43,816 nucleotides of DNA from contig SVTW01000013.1 of the NCBI GenBank assembly GCA_015063585.1, positions 1 through 43,816 on the forward strand, written 5' to 3'. This document shows, piece after piece, positions 1 through 7,794 of the stretch. A program made the position numbers and the translations under genes. A model generated the notes under the pieces. That model did not search any database and was not told the DNA's origin. It saw nothing but the letters and a program-made list of their open reading frames with translations. Numbering within the stretch: the first letter of the stretch is position 1; every line of letters begins with the position of its first letter. This DNA comes from Oscillospiraceae bacterium (GTDB lineage Bacteria; Bacillota; Clostridia; Oscillospirales; CAG-272).

Positions 1-32
1 ATATTATATCATAAATCAGCAGAGAAAACAAG

Positions 33-207
33 AGTGATATTCCGACTTCGTCGGAGTGATATTATACGGCTGTGCCGTGTAGTGATATTGTTCGGCTGCG
101 CCTCACAGTGATATTTTATTCGCCTCCCAAACTCGCGTAGCGAATATAACTCGGCGTAAGCCGAATATCACTGCGAAGCAATATCACTCGCCAAGGCGAA
201 TAAAACT
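33..207. repeat. Array of AGTGATATT units separated by short hairpins
   Basis: Four direct AGTGATATT units start at 33, 55, 81 and 107, and two inverted copies (AATATCACT) lie at 164-172 and 180-188. Between them are short GC-rich inverted repeats such as CCGACTTCGTCGG and ACGGCTGTGCCGT. TTTTATTCGCC near 113-123 pairs with GGCGAATAAAA near 194-204, so the right half can close into one large hairpin. No open reading frame is convincing here. The unit is too short and the spacers too palindromic for a CRISPR. It abuts the 171-bp element directly. Confidence 0.7.
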
Positions 208-378
208 GAGGCTGCGCCAATGACGCAGCCTCTGCTCAAAAAAGCCGACGGTAGGCTTTTTTGTAGCGCGGAATTTGCGGTTTTCGACTGCAAAGCAGTC
301 AAAAATTGCGGTGTTTAGCCGCAAAGCAAAAACGTCGGGGGTGAGTACCAAATGCATTTTTGCATTTGACTCACCCCC
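208..378 (+). repeat. 171-bp dispersed hairpin element, copy A
   Basis: First of five near-identical 171-bp copies. In order it carries: hairpin 1, GAGGCTGCG pairing with CGCAGCCTC; hairpin 2, AAAAAAGCC pairing with GGCTTTTTT; hairpin 3, TTTTCGACTGC against GCAGTC plus A-rich bases; hairpin 4, GCGG against CCGC; hairpin 5, GGGGGTGAGT and AAATGCA against TGCATTT and ACTCACCCCC. The hairpin-1 loop is ccaatga, the reverse complement of the tcattgg loop in copies B, E and F. The other end lies 39 nt past the stop of the SDR gene. The gene to the left is outside the window. Confidence 0.92.
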
Positions 379-417
379 TTTGTGTAAGTTATCTGCTATT
401 GTAAAGGCAAATGAGCT

Positions 418-1200
418 TTATTCTTTCCAGAGCTCTCTGTTGATATTCGGCGTCAGTTGGGCAAGCATGCCGCCGTCCACGATGATCTCCGCTCCTGTCG
501 TATTACGAGACTGGTCACTTCCCAAATACCATGCCGCGTTTGCCACGTCTTCAAAGCTGGCAATATCGTGTATGGGGGTATAATTGGGAAGACAGTATTT
601 TGCGTTATTCACATTCTGCTCCCAACGAACCGTTTTTATCATGCCGGGCAGAACACAGTTGGAGCGAATCCCGTATTTCCCCCAATCTACGGCAAAGGAC
701 TTTGACATTGCGTTGATAGCGCTTTTCGATGAACAATAAGCGCATCTGTTTTCGGTTACTCTGACAGACGAGTTGGAGCCGATAAATACGATCGCGCCCT
801 TATGCTTTTCCTTCATCTGCTTTGCCGCTTCTCTTGCCATCAGAAAATTCCAACCGATATTGGTGGTATATACCCCCATAAAATCGTGGATATCCACTTC
901 AAGGCTTACCTGCCCGATCCCAAGGTTGGCGGCATTCAATACGAGTGTATCAAGCAAATATCCGCTTGCCCGAATATCGTCAAATATTTCCTTTACCTCA
1001 TTTTCCTCAAGGGTGGTCGTTTGATAAACGTACCCCTTTGAAAAGATCCCGTATTTCTCACGCAATTTTGCCGCCGCCGAGTCTGCTTTATTTCTGTCGC
1101 GGCTACCCACGAACACATCGTATCCCTCTTTGGCGAAGCGCTCGGCAATGGCAAAGCCGGTGCCGTCATGCGCTCCCGTTACAAAAACCGATTTTTTCAT
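418..1200 (-). CDS. SDR-family NAD(P)-dependent oxidoreductase
   Basis: A 260-residue classical short-chain dehydrogenase/reductase. The Rossmann motif TGAHDGTG is at residues 8-15, an NNAG-like LNAANLG near 89-95, catalytic serines in GSNSS at 141-145, and the YxxxK pair at Y155 and K159. The C-terminal IIVDGG is also typical. It is the last gene of a five-gene minus-strand operon, 20 nt after the DgoD-like dehydratase. In that setting it probably oxidises a sugar to its lactone or acts on a keto-deoxy sugar acid. The motifs establish an NAD(P) oxidoreductase, while the substrate is inferred only from neighbours. The ATG at 1200 follows an AAGGAGATAG-type ribosome binding site. Confidence 0.9.
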   Translation of the reverse strand: MKKSVFVTGAHDGTGFAIAERFAKEGYDVFVGSRDRNKADSAAAKLREKYGIFSKGYVYQTTTLEENEVKEIFDDIRASGYLLDTLVLNAANLGIGQVSLEVDIHDFMGVYTTNIGWNFLMAREAAKQMKEKHKGAIVFIGSNSSVRVTENRCAYCSSKSAINAMSKSFAVDWGKYGIRSNCVLPGMIKTVRWEQNVNNAKYCLPNYTPIHDIASFEDVANAAWYLGSDQSRNTTGAEIIVDGGMLAQLTPNINRELWKE

Positions 1201-1220
1201 TGATCCCTATCTCCTTTTCA

Positions 1221-2372
1221 TCACCAATCGGCAACACTTCCGTCCTCAAAATATTGGCGGGGAGTTGTCCATTTTCCGTCATAAAGCTTTTCTTTGATCG
1301 CTTCTTCGTCAAGCTCAACGCCAAGTCCCGGCTTTGTGGGGACGTCGATATATCCGTTTTGGAGTACAAAGGGCTCCTTGATGTAGCCGACACCAAGATC
1401 GCCTTTGTCGGGATTTCCGGGGTGCTCTTGAACGAGAAAGTTCGGCGAGCATGCGTCAACCTGCAAGCAAGAGGCGAGTGAGATCGGACCAAGGGGATTA
1501 TGAGGCGCGATGGAGCCGAAATAAAGCTCCATCATGGTGGCGATCTTTCGTCCCTCAAAAATACCGCCGCAGTGACAGATGTCGGGCTGAACGATGCTGA
1601 CCGCCTGCTTTTCAATCAGCTCTCTGTATTGCCATTTACTGAAAAGGCGTTCGCCTGCCGCGATCGGAATGGTGGTAGAACGTGCGATATTCACCATGCA
1701 GTCCACGTTCTCAGGCAGGCAGGGTTCTTCAATGAAGAAGGGCATATAGGGCTTTAATTCTTCGGCAAGTCTGAGAGCCATTGCGGGACTTACTCTGCCG
1801 TGAAAATCGATGGCAAGGTCAATATCCCAACCGATATGCTCCCGGATGCGCGCGAAGCGCTCAACGTGTGCTTTGGTGTTTGCGGGGGTGTCCACCTGCT
1901 TGATTGGCGGAATGATCGAATATTTGAGTGCCGTATATCCGTCGGCAAGACGTTGATCGGCAATCTCCAGCATTTCCTCCACAGAGAATTCTCCAACCGC
2001 TGCCGTACGCTTGATGTGCGTATACATTCTGATCTTTTCTCTGCATTTGCCGCCGAGCATCTCATATACGGGGCAGTTGTAGTATTTTCCCTTGATATCC
2101 CACATTGCCTGCTCGATTCCGCTGATGGCAGAGAGCATAAGAGGACCTCCGCGGTAAAAACCACCGCGGTAGAGCGCCTGCAAATGATGCTCGATCATCA
2201 TGGGGTCTTTGCCGATCAGATAGTCCTCAAACTCCTTGATCACGGCTTCTACAGCGTTGCAATGTCCTTCCAGCACGGGCTCACCAAGACCGTAAATATC
2301 GGTGTCGGTGTGCATTTTCAAAAACATCCAGCGGGGCTTTACCTTAATTATTTCAAGCCTTGTTATTTTCAT
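1221..2372 (-). CDS. Enolase-superfamily sugar-acid dehydratase, DgoD-like
   Basis: A 383-residue mandelate racemase/muconate lactonizing enzyme family protein that resembles E. coli D-galactonate dehydratase (DgoD, 382 aa) along its whole length. Shared blocks include PRWMFLK, GEP, FYRGGP, AGER, QPD and HNPLGPIS. The expected Mg2+ ligands are present as D189, E215 and E241, and the catalytic histidines as H191 (DFHGR) and H291, all six residues after the E. coli numbering as I recall it. The family removes water from an aldonate to give a 2-keto-3-deoxy acid. The gene overlaps the upstream hydrolase by 4 nt (ATGA), so the two are translationally coupled. Galactonate is likely but not proven, because related members act on other six- and five-carbon sugar acids. 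Confidence 0.88.
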   Translation of the reverse strand: MKITRLEIIKVKPRWMFLKMHTDTDIYGLGEPVLEGHCNAVEAVIKEFEDYLIGKDPMMIEHHLQALYRGGFYRGGPLMLSAISGIEQAMWDIKGKYYNCPVYEMLGGKCREKIRMYTHIKRTAAVGEFSVEEMLEIADQRLADGYTALKYSIIPPIKQVDTPANTKAHVERFARIREHIGWDIDLAIDFHGRVSPAMALRLAEELKPYMPFFIEEPCLPENVDCMVNIARSTTIPIAAGERLFSKWQYRELIEKQAVSIVQPDICHCGGIFEGRKIATMMELYFGSIAPHNPLGPISLASCLQVDACSPNFLVQEHPGNPDKGDLGVGYIKEPFVLQNGYIDVPTKPGLGVELDEEAIKEKLYDGKWTTPRQYFEDGSVADW

Positions 2373-3049
2373 ATCCGTTTGATCTCCTTGTAAAATTCGG
2401 GAACGACCTTGTTTTCATATTTAAAATCATGCAGATCCTTTTCGTCAAACAGACCGCAATGCATGGGAACGGCAACCGCGCCTATTCGCTCACAAAAGCG
2501 CTTGGCGTCCTCCATATTCATATTGTTCCCCACACCGTTCACGGGCAGGAACACACAGTCGATATGAGCGGGAAGATCGTCAAAGATCCGTTCATGATAC
2601 AGTGTATCACCCGTCACGTAATAGGTCTTTCCCTCGGCATGGATCACAACGCCAATGGCGCAGTCGTCGGAGTGCTCTGCATATACCGCCTGAAAGCGCA
2701 CGCCTTTTTCGGTCCACTCGGTTCCGCGATTGAATTGCACGTAGTTGTTTTGAATTCCTCCAAATTCCCGCCGCACTTTATTCCACGCGTTTCCCGATGC
2801 CAACACACAGACCTCGGTGTTTTCACCGAGATAATGCTTCAGGGTGTCGGGGTCGGTATGGTCGAGATGATCGTGAGTCAGTACGATCACGTCGGGACGA
2901 ATCGCCAAAAAGCGTTCGTCAACAGGCACTCTGCGCCAAAAATGCGGCTGTATCTTTTCCACACTGTTAGACAGATAAGGGTCAATAATGATTTTTACGT
3001 TCTTTGTTTCCAATAAAAGTCCTGCTTGTCCAAGCCAAGTGATCTTCAT
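2369..3049 (-). CDS. MBL-fold metal-dependent hydrolase, possible sugar lactonase
   Basis: A 226-residue metallo-beta-lactamase-fold protein. The metal motif HDHLDH is at 59-64, followed by further ligands in the AEHSDD, TGDTLYH and MHCGLFD regions. Overall size and order resemble the UlaG/UPF0173 group, which includes L-ascorbate-6-phosphate lactonase. Between a sugar epimerase and a sugar-acid dehydratase, lactone opening is the natural inference, but no residue proves the substrate. The start is chosen at the ATG with GGAGG about 10 nt upstream. A TTG two codons earlier (3055) is also possible but sits only 4 nt from GGAGG. It overlaps both neighbours by about 4 nt. Confidence 0.82.
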   Translation of the reverse strand: MKITWLGQAGLLLETKNVKIIIDPYLSNSVEKIQPHFWRRVPVDERFLAIRPDVIVLTHDHLDHTDPDTLKHYLGENTEVCVLASGNAWNKVRREFGGIQNNYVQFNRGTEWTEKGVRFQAVYAEHSDDCAIGVVIHAEGKTYYVTGDTLYHERIFDDLPAHIDCVFLPVNGVGNNMNMEDAKRFCERIGAVAVPMHCGLFDEKDLHDFKYENKVVPEFYKEIKRI

Positions 3050-4002
3050 TTGCAAATATCCTCCAAATAGATTTTTGAGCAGTAGGACTTACTCTCTCCG
3101 ACCTTTAAAAAATCAAATCCGCTTTCTTCTCTTGAAAAGGGGGCGTTTTGACAGTTGGCGAGGCAGGTTTGCGGTTCCAGACAAATATATCCGTCCCTGC
3201 CGCCGTTGTAGATCAGCCGAAAAGCGTATTTTGTGTCGTTTTCATAAACCATACGCAAGCCGATTGCCACATCTGTCAGCGACATTTCCCCTTGCCCCCT
3301 GTAGTGGCGGCTTGCCTTTTCCTCAAAGGGCTTGTACCTCCCCTCCGCCAAGGAAAGCGACGTGGCATCAAAGGCGAGCTTTACGCCTGTTGGTAGGTAA
3401 TTGATTTCCATATATCGCTCATATTCCTCGGATATATTGGCAAAAACACGAATATCCTCAGGGTGGCTATTGCCGGTAAACAGCGTGTTGAAGGTGGTGT
3501 GAAAGCCGAGAAAGAGCGGCATGTTGTCATTCGACAGATTGGTGACCGTTACCGTGTGATAAAAGCCGTCGTCCTTCAATTCGTATTCCATCACGATCTC
3601 AAATTCGTGCGGAAAGGCGAGATACGGGCGGCTTTTTGTCGCGGCGTAGCGGCACCTGATCTTACTCTTGTTTATTGCAATCGGTTCAAACGCGGTTCGA
3701 TGCAATTCTCCATGCAGATGGCAGCCGGTTGAAGGTTCATTGATCGGAAACACGTACTGTCTGCCCTCAAACGCAAACCTGCCGTTTTCGATTCGGTTGA
3801 CAGGGAACAGGATCGGCATTCCGTAAAGATAGGGATTATCAAGCTTTCCGTCCTTCGGGGGCTCGCGAAGCAACGCTGCATCGTATTTTTTATTCCGTAA
3901 AGAAATACAGTTTGCTCCATGGGTCAGATCAATGACAGCGCTCCAATCACCACGCGCAAGCTCAATCAAGTGTTTCATTGTTTGAAGCTTCAAATTCCGC
4001 AT
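3046..4002 (-). CDS. Aldose 1-epimerase (mutarotase) family protein
   Basis: A protein of up to 318 residues with galactose-mutarotase-family hallmarks. NPYLYGMPILFPVNRI is near 56-71, the HLHGELHR segment contains H97, GFHTTFN supplies a second histidine, and the late LEPQT...NAP carries the likely catalytic glutamate. The family interconverts alpha and beta anomers of free aldoses, which suggests the operon handles unphosphorylated sugar. The start is uncertain: M1 at 4002 overlaps the upstream glycosidase by 41 nt, while M9 at 3978 overlaps by 17 nt, and neither has a strong ribosome binding site. The stop overlaps the MBL hydrolase start. Confidence 0.88.
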   Translation of the reverse strand: MRNLKLQTMKHLIELARGDWSAVIDLTHGANCISLRNKKYDAALLREPPKDGKLDNPYLYGMPILFPVNRIENGRFAFEGRQYVFPINEPSTGCHLHGELHRTAFEPIAINKSKIRCRYAATKSRPYLAFPHEFEIVMEYELKDDGFYHTVTVTNLSNDNMPLFLGFHTTFNTLFTGNSHPEDIRVFANISEEYERYMEINYLPTGVKLAFDATSLSLAEGRYKPFEEKASRHYRGQGEMSLTDVAIGLRMVYENDTKYAFRLIYNGGRDGYICLEPQTCLANCQNAPFSREESGFDFLKVGESKSYCSKIYLEDICK

Positions 4003-5074
4003 CCGCCAACGCGCAGAATTCCCGGATCACCTCGATCTCATTGGGATCATAGGGGCGATGGTTGGGGCGGTAGAGGTCGTGGAACCATTTGGTGAAATCC
4101 ACATCCGGTTCGGTGCCGTTTGCATAGCGTTGCCAAGTGCCTTCCCAAGGCTCGTAGGTCTGATATTTTCCCGCCACGAAGCCCCAGTTGTAGCAACCTA
4201 TCTTTTCCAGATAAAACAGAGGAAAGAGCGAGAAGATATCGTTATGCAAGCATCGGCCGAGCCACTCGGTATTGAGAAGCGGACGCCCTTCCTTTTTCAG
4301 CTCCCGAATGATCTTGACGTGACGGTTATAATTTCCGTAGAAATGATAGGAAATGATATCCGAGACCTCTAAAATATACCGATCGATCTCACGTGACCGA
4401 TCCGCGCGGTTCTCGGGAAAAGAAAACAATCCCGCGGTCAGGGGTTGAATGGGATCGACCTCGCGCACGATCTCCACCAATGCTTTCAGATTGGGAAGGG
4501 TAATATCCCCCCGACGGCTGTTACCCGGCTCGTTGTAGATATCCCAAATGCAGATGCGTTCATCATCCTTGTATTTTGTTACGATCTCGCGCACCATGCG
4601 GAAATAATCCTCGCGGGTCTCGGGATCATCCAGGTAGAAATGCGGTGCGGGCCCCTTGTGCATCGTACTGTGCTGAGAGTGCTTTTTTCCTCCGTGATAA
4701 CCCCAATCATAGGTCTGCTCACCGATATAGGGTGCCTTCCAAAGCTCGGTCTTGGGAGGCATGCAATCGTTGGCAAGAACGATCATGCAGGAGATGCCGT
4801 ACTTGGCGCAGAGCGACAGATAGCGGTCAAATCGTTCCATAAATCCGTCGTGTTCTTCTTTCCAAACGACGTATTCCAGAATCAGACGAACCGTGTTGAA
4901 GCCGGTTTCCTGCATCAGCTTCAGTTCTTCCTCGGTGGTTTGGAAGCGCTCCTCAAAGCCAAGCGCCTGCCATTGATCCACGCGGTTGGCACAGTCTGCA
5001 CTCATGTAGTTACAGCCGCGCATCCACAGACGGGCATTATACCAATCCCAAATTTTTTCTTTACTCCATCGCAT
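3962..5074 (-). CDS. Clan GH-A glycoside hydrolase (GH5/cellulase-like)
   Basis: A 370-residue TIM-barrel glycosidase. WDIYNEP at 177-183 gives the acid/base glutamate E182 after an asparagine, and LNTEW at 268-271 gives the nucleophile E270, the arrangement of retaining clan GH-A enzymes. There is no signal peptide, so it is probably cytoplasmic and acts on imported oligosaccharides or glycosides. The exact family and linkage cannot be read by eye. It is the first gene of the sugar operon, with a strong GGAGG 12 nt before ATG 5074, and lies divergent from the AraC regulator. Confidence 0.8.
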   Translation of the reverse strand: MRWSKEKIWDWYNARLWMRGCNYMSADCANRVDQWQALGFEERFQTTEEELKLMQETGFNTVRLILEYVVWKEEHDGFMERFDRYLSLCAKYGISCMIVLANDCMPPKTELWKAPYIGEQTYDWGYHGGKKHSQHSTMHKGPAPHFYLDDPETREDYFRMVREIVTKYKDDERICIWDIYNEPGNSRRGDITLPNLKALVEIVREVDPIQPLTAGLFSFPENRADRSREIDRYILEVSDIISYHFYGNYNRHVKIIRELKKEGRPLLNTEWLGRCLHNDIFSLFPLFYLEKIGCYNWGFVAGKYQTYEPWEGTWQRYANGTEPDVDFTKWFHDLYRPNHRPYDPNEIEVIREFCALADAEFEASNNETLD

Positions 5075-5123
5075 GCAAGAGTCCTCCTTTTTTATTTTTT
5101 CTTGTGCTTTATCATTCCTTTTT

Positions 5124-5152
5124 TATATTGTAACAGATATAGGATTGACAAA
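5124..5152 (-). promoter_or_regulatory. Predicted promoter of the sugar operon
   Basis: On the minus strand TTGTCA (about 5147-5152) is followed after about 18 nt by TATAAA, upstream of the glycosidase. Its -35 overlaps the -35 of the divergent araC-type promoter, so one regulator bound here could affect both directions. This is weaker than the plus-strand promoter. Confidence 0.5.
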
Positions 5153-5173
5153 AAAGCCAAAACATGATAAAAT
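5145..5173 (+). promoter_or_regulatory. Consensus sigma-A promoter of the AraC-type gene
   Basis: TTGACA (5145-5150), a 17-nt spacer and TAAAAT (5168-5173), 25 nt before the predicted start codon. A perfect -35 with optimal spacing. Confidence 0.8.
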
Positions 5174-5198
5174 TATTCCAAAAGGTTAGGTGATGCAT

Positions 5199-5975
5199 AT
5201 GAAATATCATAACGAGAATTTTAACGGAACGCTTGACTTCCGCAGCAAATTTCATCAAAATTGGTGGGTAGAGCTACATCTCCACGAATACAGTGAGATC
5301 CTTTATTGTAAAAAAGGCGAGGGCGATATTTGGATAAACGGACGGAACAGCAAGCTCCGTTCCAATGAATTTATCTGGATTCCGCCAAATTACGTTCACC
5401 AATATGCGTTTCAAAACGCGGAGCTTGTTTGTGCCGTATTTTCCAATGATTTTATCCCCCTGTTTTTCTCCGCAATAGGAGGGAAAAGATTGGTCGTCTC
5501 GGCAATTCCCGCTGATGAATTATCCGCTGTTTTAGAAAGCCTATATTTGTTGAAAAAAGATCAACGCCTGAAAATATGCGGGCTTTTGAATCTGATTGCC
5601 GAAAAGGTTATGGAACATTCTCAATTTGAAGAAGCCAACTGCATGGACGGAGTTCTGCTGCAAAAGGTTGTGACCTATCTCTCCACGCATTATACAGAAG
5701 AGATCAAGCTTTGTCAGCTTGCCAAATTGTTTGGGTATAATGAAAAATATCTGTCACACGCGCTGCATTCTTTAACCGGAGTGCATTTTTCACAGCTTCT
5801 GACCTTCTACCGTATTGAGCACGCCAAAAAGCTGCTCTCGCAGCAACCGCAAAAAAACATAGCAAGCGTTGCGATGGAAAGCGGTTTTTCCGCAATCAAT
5901 ACCTTTCACAGAGCATTTTTCAAGCATATGGGAATGACACCGATGCAATATCGCAATCTGTTTAAAGAAAAATAA
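5199..5975 (+). CDS. AraC-family transcriptional regulator
   Basis: A 258-residue regulator. The N-terminal cupin-like sensor (about 1-100) contains LHLHEYSEILYCKKGEG and IPPNYVHQY. The C-terminal double helix-turn-helix (about 155-258) contains LAKLFGYNEKYLSHALHSLTG and VAMESGFSAINTFHRAFFKHMGMTPMQYR. Such proteins usually activate a neighbouring sugar operon when their ligand binds the cupin. It is divergent from the five-gene sugar operon and is the obvious candidate regulator. ATG 5199 is preferred because AGGTGAT at 5188-5194 is a good Shine-Dalgarno match for it; GTG 5190 and ATG 5193 in the same frame would lie inside that site. Confidence 0.93.
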   Translation: MKYHNENFNGTLDFRSKFHQNWWVELHLHEYSEILYCKKGEGDIWINGRNSKLRSNEFIWIPPNYVHQYAFQNAELVCAVFSNDFIPLFFSAIGGKRLVVSAIPADELSAVLESLYLLKKDQRLKICGLLNLIAEKVMEHSQFEEANCMDGVLLQKVVTYLSTHYTEEIKLCQLAKLFGYNEKYLSHALHSLTGVHFSQLLTFYRIEHAKKLLSQQPQKNIASVAMESGFSAINTFHRAFFKHMGMTPMQYRNLFKEK

Positions 5976-6083
5976 GGCGGGGAACATGCGCGAAAGAATG
6001 CACAAGAACGCCGTTCCGTATAAGCGATCGAAAAACGAAATTCCGCGCGTCAAAAAAGCCAACCGTCGCCTTTTTAAAATGAG

Positions 6084-6123
6084 GGGCTGCCTCAAATTGT
6101 AAATCTGAGGCAGCCCTTTTTTT
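6084..6123 (+). terminator. Rho-independent terminator downstream of the AraC-type gene
   Basis: An 11-bp stem, GGGCTGCCTCA (6084-6094) against TGAGGCAGCCC (6106-6116), followed by seven T. The preceding bases (about 6053-6077) look like a decayed hairpin 2 of the 171-bp element. The rest of 5976-6172 shows nothing else. The stem may also stop transcripts of the convergent ferritin gene, although the T-tract favours the plus strand. Confidence 0.85.
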
Positions 6124-6172
6124 GCTATCTGTAATTGTAAAAGGAAAGCGATTCTATCCTGCACATTTTGGA

Positions 6173-6682
6173 TCAAAGAACGAGGCTGGGCGCGGTGTAG
6201 ACTCTGCCCGCATATTCCTGATCCAGAGCGTACAGCCCCTTGGGATCGCTTCCGAAAAGCTTGTAACGGTTGATCATCGAATCGGCGTTATCCTCTTCCT
6301 CCATCTGCTCGTCAACGAACCAGTCAAGGAACTTCATGGTGCGATAGTCTCTCGCTTCATAGCACTCGTGATAGATGGCGTTGATCAGGCTTGTGACGTA
6401 ACGCTCATGCTCGGCGGCAACCTCAAGGGGATCGAGAATGCCCTCGTAAGTCTTGTCGGGCTTGGCGATCGCCTCAAGGGTGACCTTCCACCCGTTGTTC
6501 TGCATATATTTCATAAACAACAGGGCATGATCACGCTCCTCCTGCGCTTGGATCATATAGTAGTTTGCGTAACCGTCGAGATCGAGCTCATCGTAGTGAT
6601 TTGCGATATCAACGTAAAGATACGCACTGTAGAGCTCCTTGTTGATCTGCTCATTAAGCAATGTCTTTATTTTGTCGTTCAT
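6173..6682 (-). CDS. Non-haem ferritin
   Basis: A 169-residue ferritin that would assemble into a 24-subunit iron-storage cage and oxidise Fe2+ at its ferroxidase centre. Visible ligands are E16 in NKELYSAYLY, E49 and H52 in QEERDHA, and the later glutamates in HECYEARDY and DEQMEEEDN. The start at 6682 is set by AAGGAGGAGG just upstream; an open frame continues 22 codons further but lacks a site. It is the last gene of an operon with reverse rubrerythrin and DUF134, which indicates a role in iron sequestration and oxygen tolerance. Confidence 0.93.
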   Translation of the reverse strand: MNDKIKTLLNEQINKELYSAYLYVDIANHYDELDLDGYANYYMIQAQEERDHALLFMKYMQNNGWKVTLEAIAKPDKTYEGILDPLEVAAEHERYVTSLINAIYHECYEARDYRTMKFLDWFVDEQMEEEDNADSMINRYKLFGSDPKGLYALDQEYAGRVYTAPSLVL

Positions 6683-6764
6683 AATCCTCCTCCTTATTAG
6701 AAGCTTATTTAGTGTGAGAGGGGGAACTTTCCCAAAAGCCCCCCTCAAAATTACTCAATGTATA

Positions 6765-7313
6765 TTACTTGAAGTATCTCTCCAAGAGACCCTGGAACGC
6801 TCTGCCGTGGCGAGCCTCGTCCTTTGCCATCTCGTGAACGGTGTCGTGGATCGCGTCGAGGTTGAGCGCCTTTGCCATCTTAGCCAGCTCAAACTTGCCT
6901 GCGGTTGCGCCGTTCTCTGCTTCTACGCGAACCGTGAGGTTCTGCTTGGTGGAATCGAATACGCACTCTCCGAGCAACTCTGCAAACTTTGCAGCGTGCT
7001 CAGCTTCCTCAAGAGCGGCTTCCTTCCAATACAGTGCGATTTCGGGGTAGCCCTCTCTTGCAGCCACGCGGGACATTGCCAGATACATACCAACCTCGGT
7101 GCATTCACCCTGGAAGTTTGCGCGCAGACCCTCAATGATCTCAGCGGGAGCATCCTTCGCGATGCCAACCACGTGCTCGGTTGCCCAAGTCATTTCGCCG
7201 TTTTCTACGATCTCCTCAAACTTTTCGCCGGAAGCCTTGCAAAGGGGGCAAAGGTCGGGACGAACGTCCGACTCAACGATTTCTCCGCAAATAGTGCATC
7301 TCCATTTTTTCAT
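6765..7313 (-). CDS. Reverse rubrerythrin (rubredoxin-like domain first)
   Basis: A 182-residue protein with a rubredoxin-type Fe(Cys)4 site at the N-terminus (C6, C9, C22, C25), followed by a four-helix diiron domain with EXXH-type motifs in [10 protein letters not shown] and DEARHGRAF. Domain order is the reverse of classical rubrerythrin. The family reduces hydrogen peroxide in anaerobes, taking electrons through the rubredoxin centre. It lies between the DUF134 gene (24-nt gap) and ferritin (82-nt gap) on the same strand and has an AAAGGAG ribosome binding site. Confidence 0.93.
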   Translation of the reverse strand: MKKWRCTICGEIVESDVRPDLCPLCKASGEKFEEIVENGEMTWATEHVVGIAKDAPAEIIEGLRANFQGECTEVGMYLAMSRVAAREGYPEIALYWKEAALEEAEHAAKFAELLGECVFDSTKQNLTVRVEAENGATAGKFELAKMAKALNLDAIHDTVHEMAKDEARHGRAFQGLLERYFK

Positions 7314-7337
7314 AGCAATAAATCTCCTTTTTTGTTT

Positions 7338-7733
7338 TTATTCATTATTTTTTGATTGACAATGCTGTGCATACCGACAAGATGCGGCACACCGCTGCCT
7401 TTTTGTGCAGCTGTTCTTTTTTTCCGGAGGGCAGGCACATCCGATCTCGCAAACCTCGCAGTTTCCGTCAACGATCTCGATGCTCTTTCCGTTTACCATC
7501 GCGTCGGCAAGCTTTTCATGGGCACTGCCCAAAAGCATTGTAACGGTGGGGCGTGAAATCAGCATCTGCGCCGCGACCTCGGCTTGACTCAGGTGTTCCA
7601 GATCGTGAAGGCGAAGCACCTCGTATTCATCGGCTTCTAAAACGACCGTTTCCTCTTTGTTCTCAACGATCGGGATAAACTGCCGATGCCGTGGGGTGGA
7701 ACAGATGACACGTGCTTTCTTGGGTCTTGCCAT
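7338..7733 (-). CDS. DUF134 (UPF0251) family putative DNA-binding protein
   Basis: A 131-residue protein beginning MARPKKARVICSTPRH, the typical start of DUF134 proteins. A sigma-70 region-4-like helix-turn-helix follows (VLRLHDLEHLSQAEVAAQMLISRPTVTMLLGSAHEKLADA). The C-terminus is rich in cysteine (CEVCEIGCACPP and later CTKRQRCAASCRYAQHC), which suggests a metal or redox-sensing site. As first gene of the rubrerythrin-ferritin operon it may autoregulate that operon; this is inference. The start at 7733 follows GGAAAGGCGG. An upstream in-frame extension of 34 codons would run back into the promoter and is rejected. Confidence 0.85.
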   Translation of the reverse strand: MARPKKARVICSTPRHRQFIPIVENKEETVVLEADEYEVLRLHDLEHLSQAEVAAQMLISRPTVTMLLGSAHEKLADAMVNGKSIEIVDGNCEVCEIGCACPPEKKNSCTKRQRCAASCRYAQHCQSKNNE

Positions 7734-7794
7734 GGGTTTCCGCCTTTCCGGTGTTTTTTGTCTCGGATTTTTGCTTTCTTTCCTTGACACGCTT

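Noticed and set aside
33-188. CRISPR array
   Set aside because: Units are only 9 bp, occur in both directions, and the spacers are palindromic; no cas gene is nearby.
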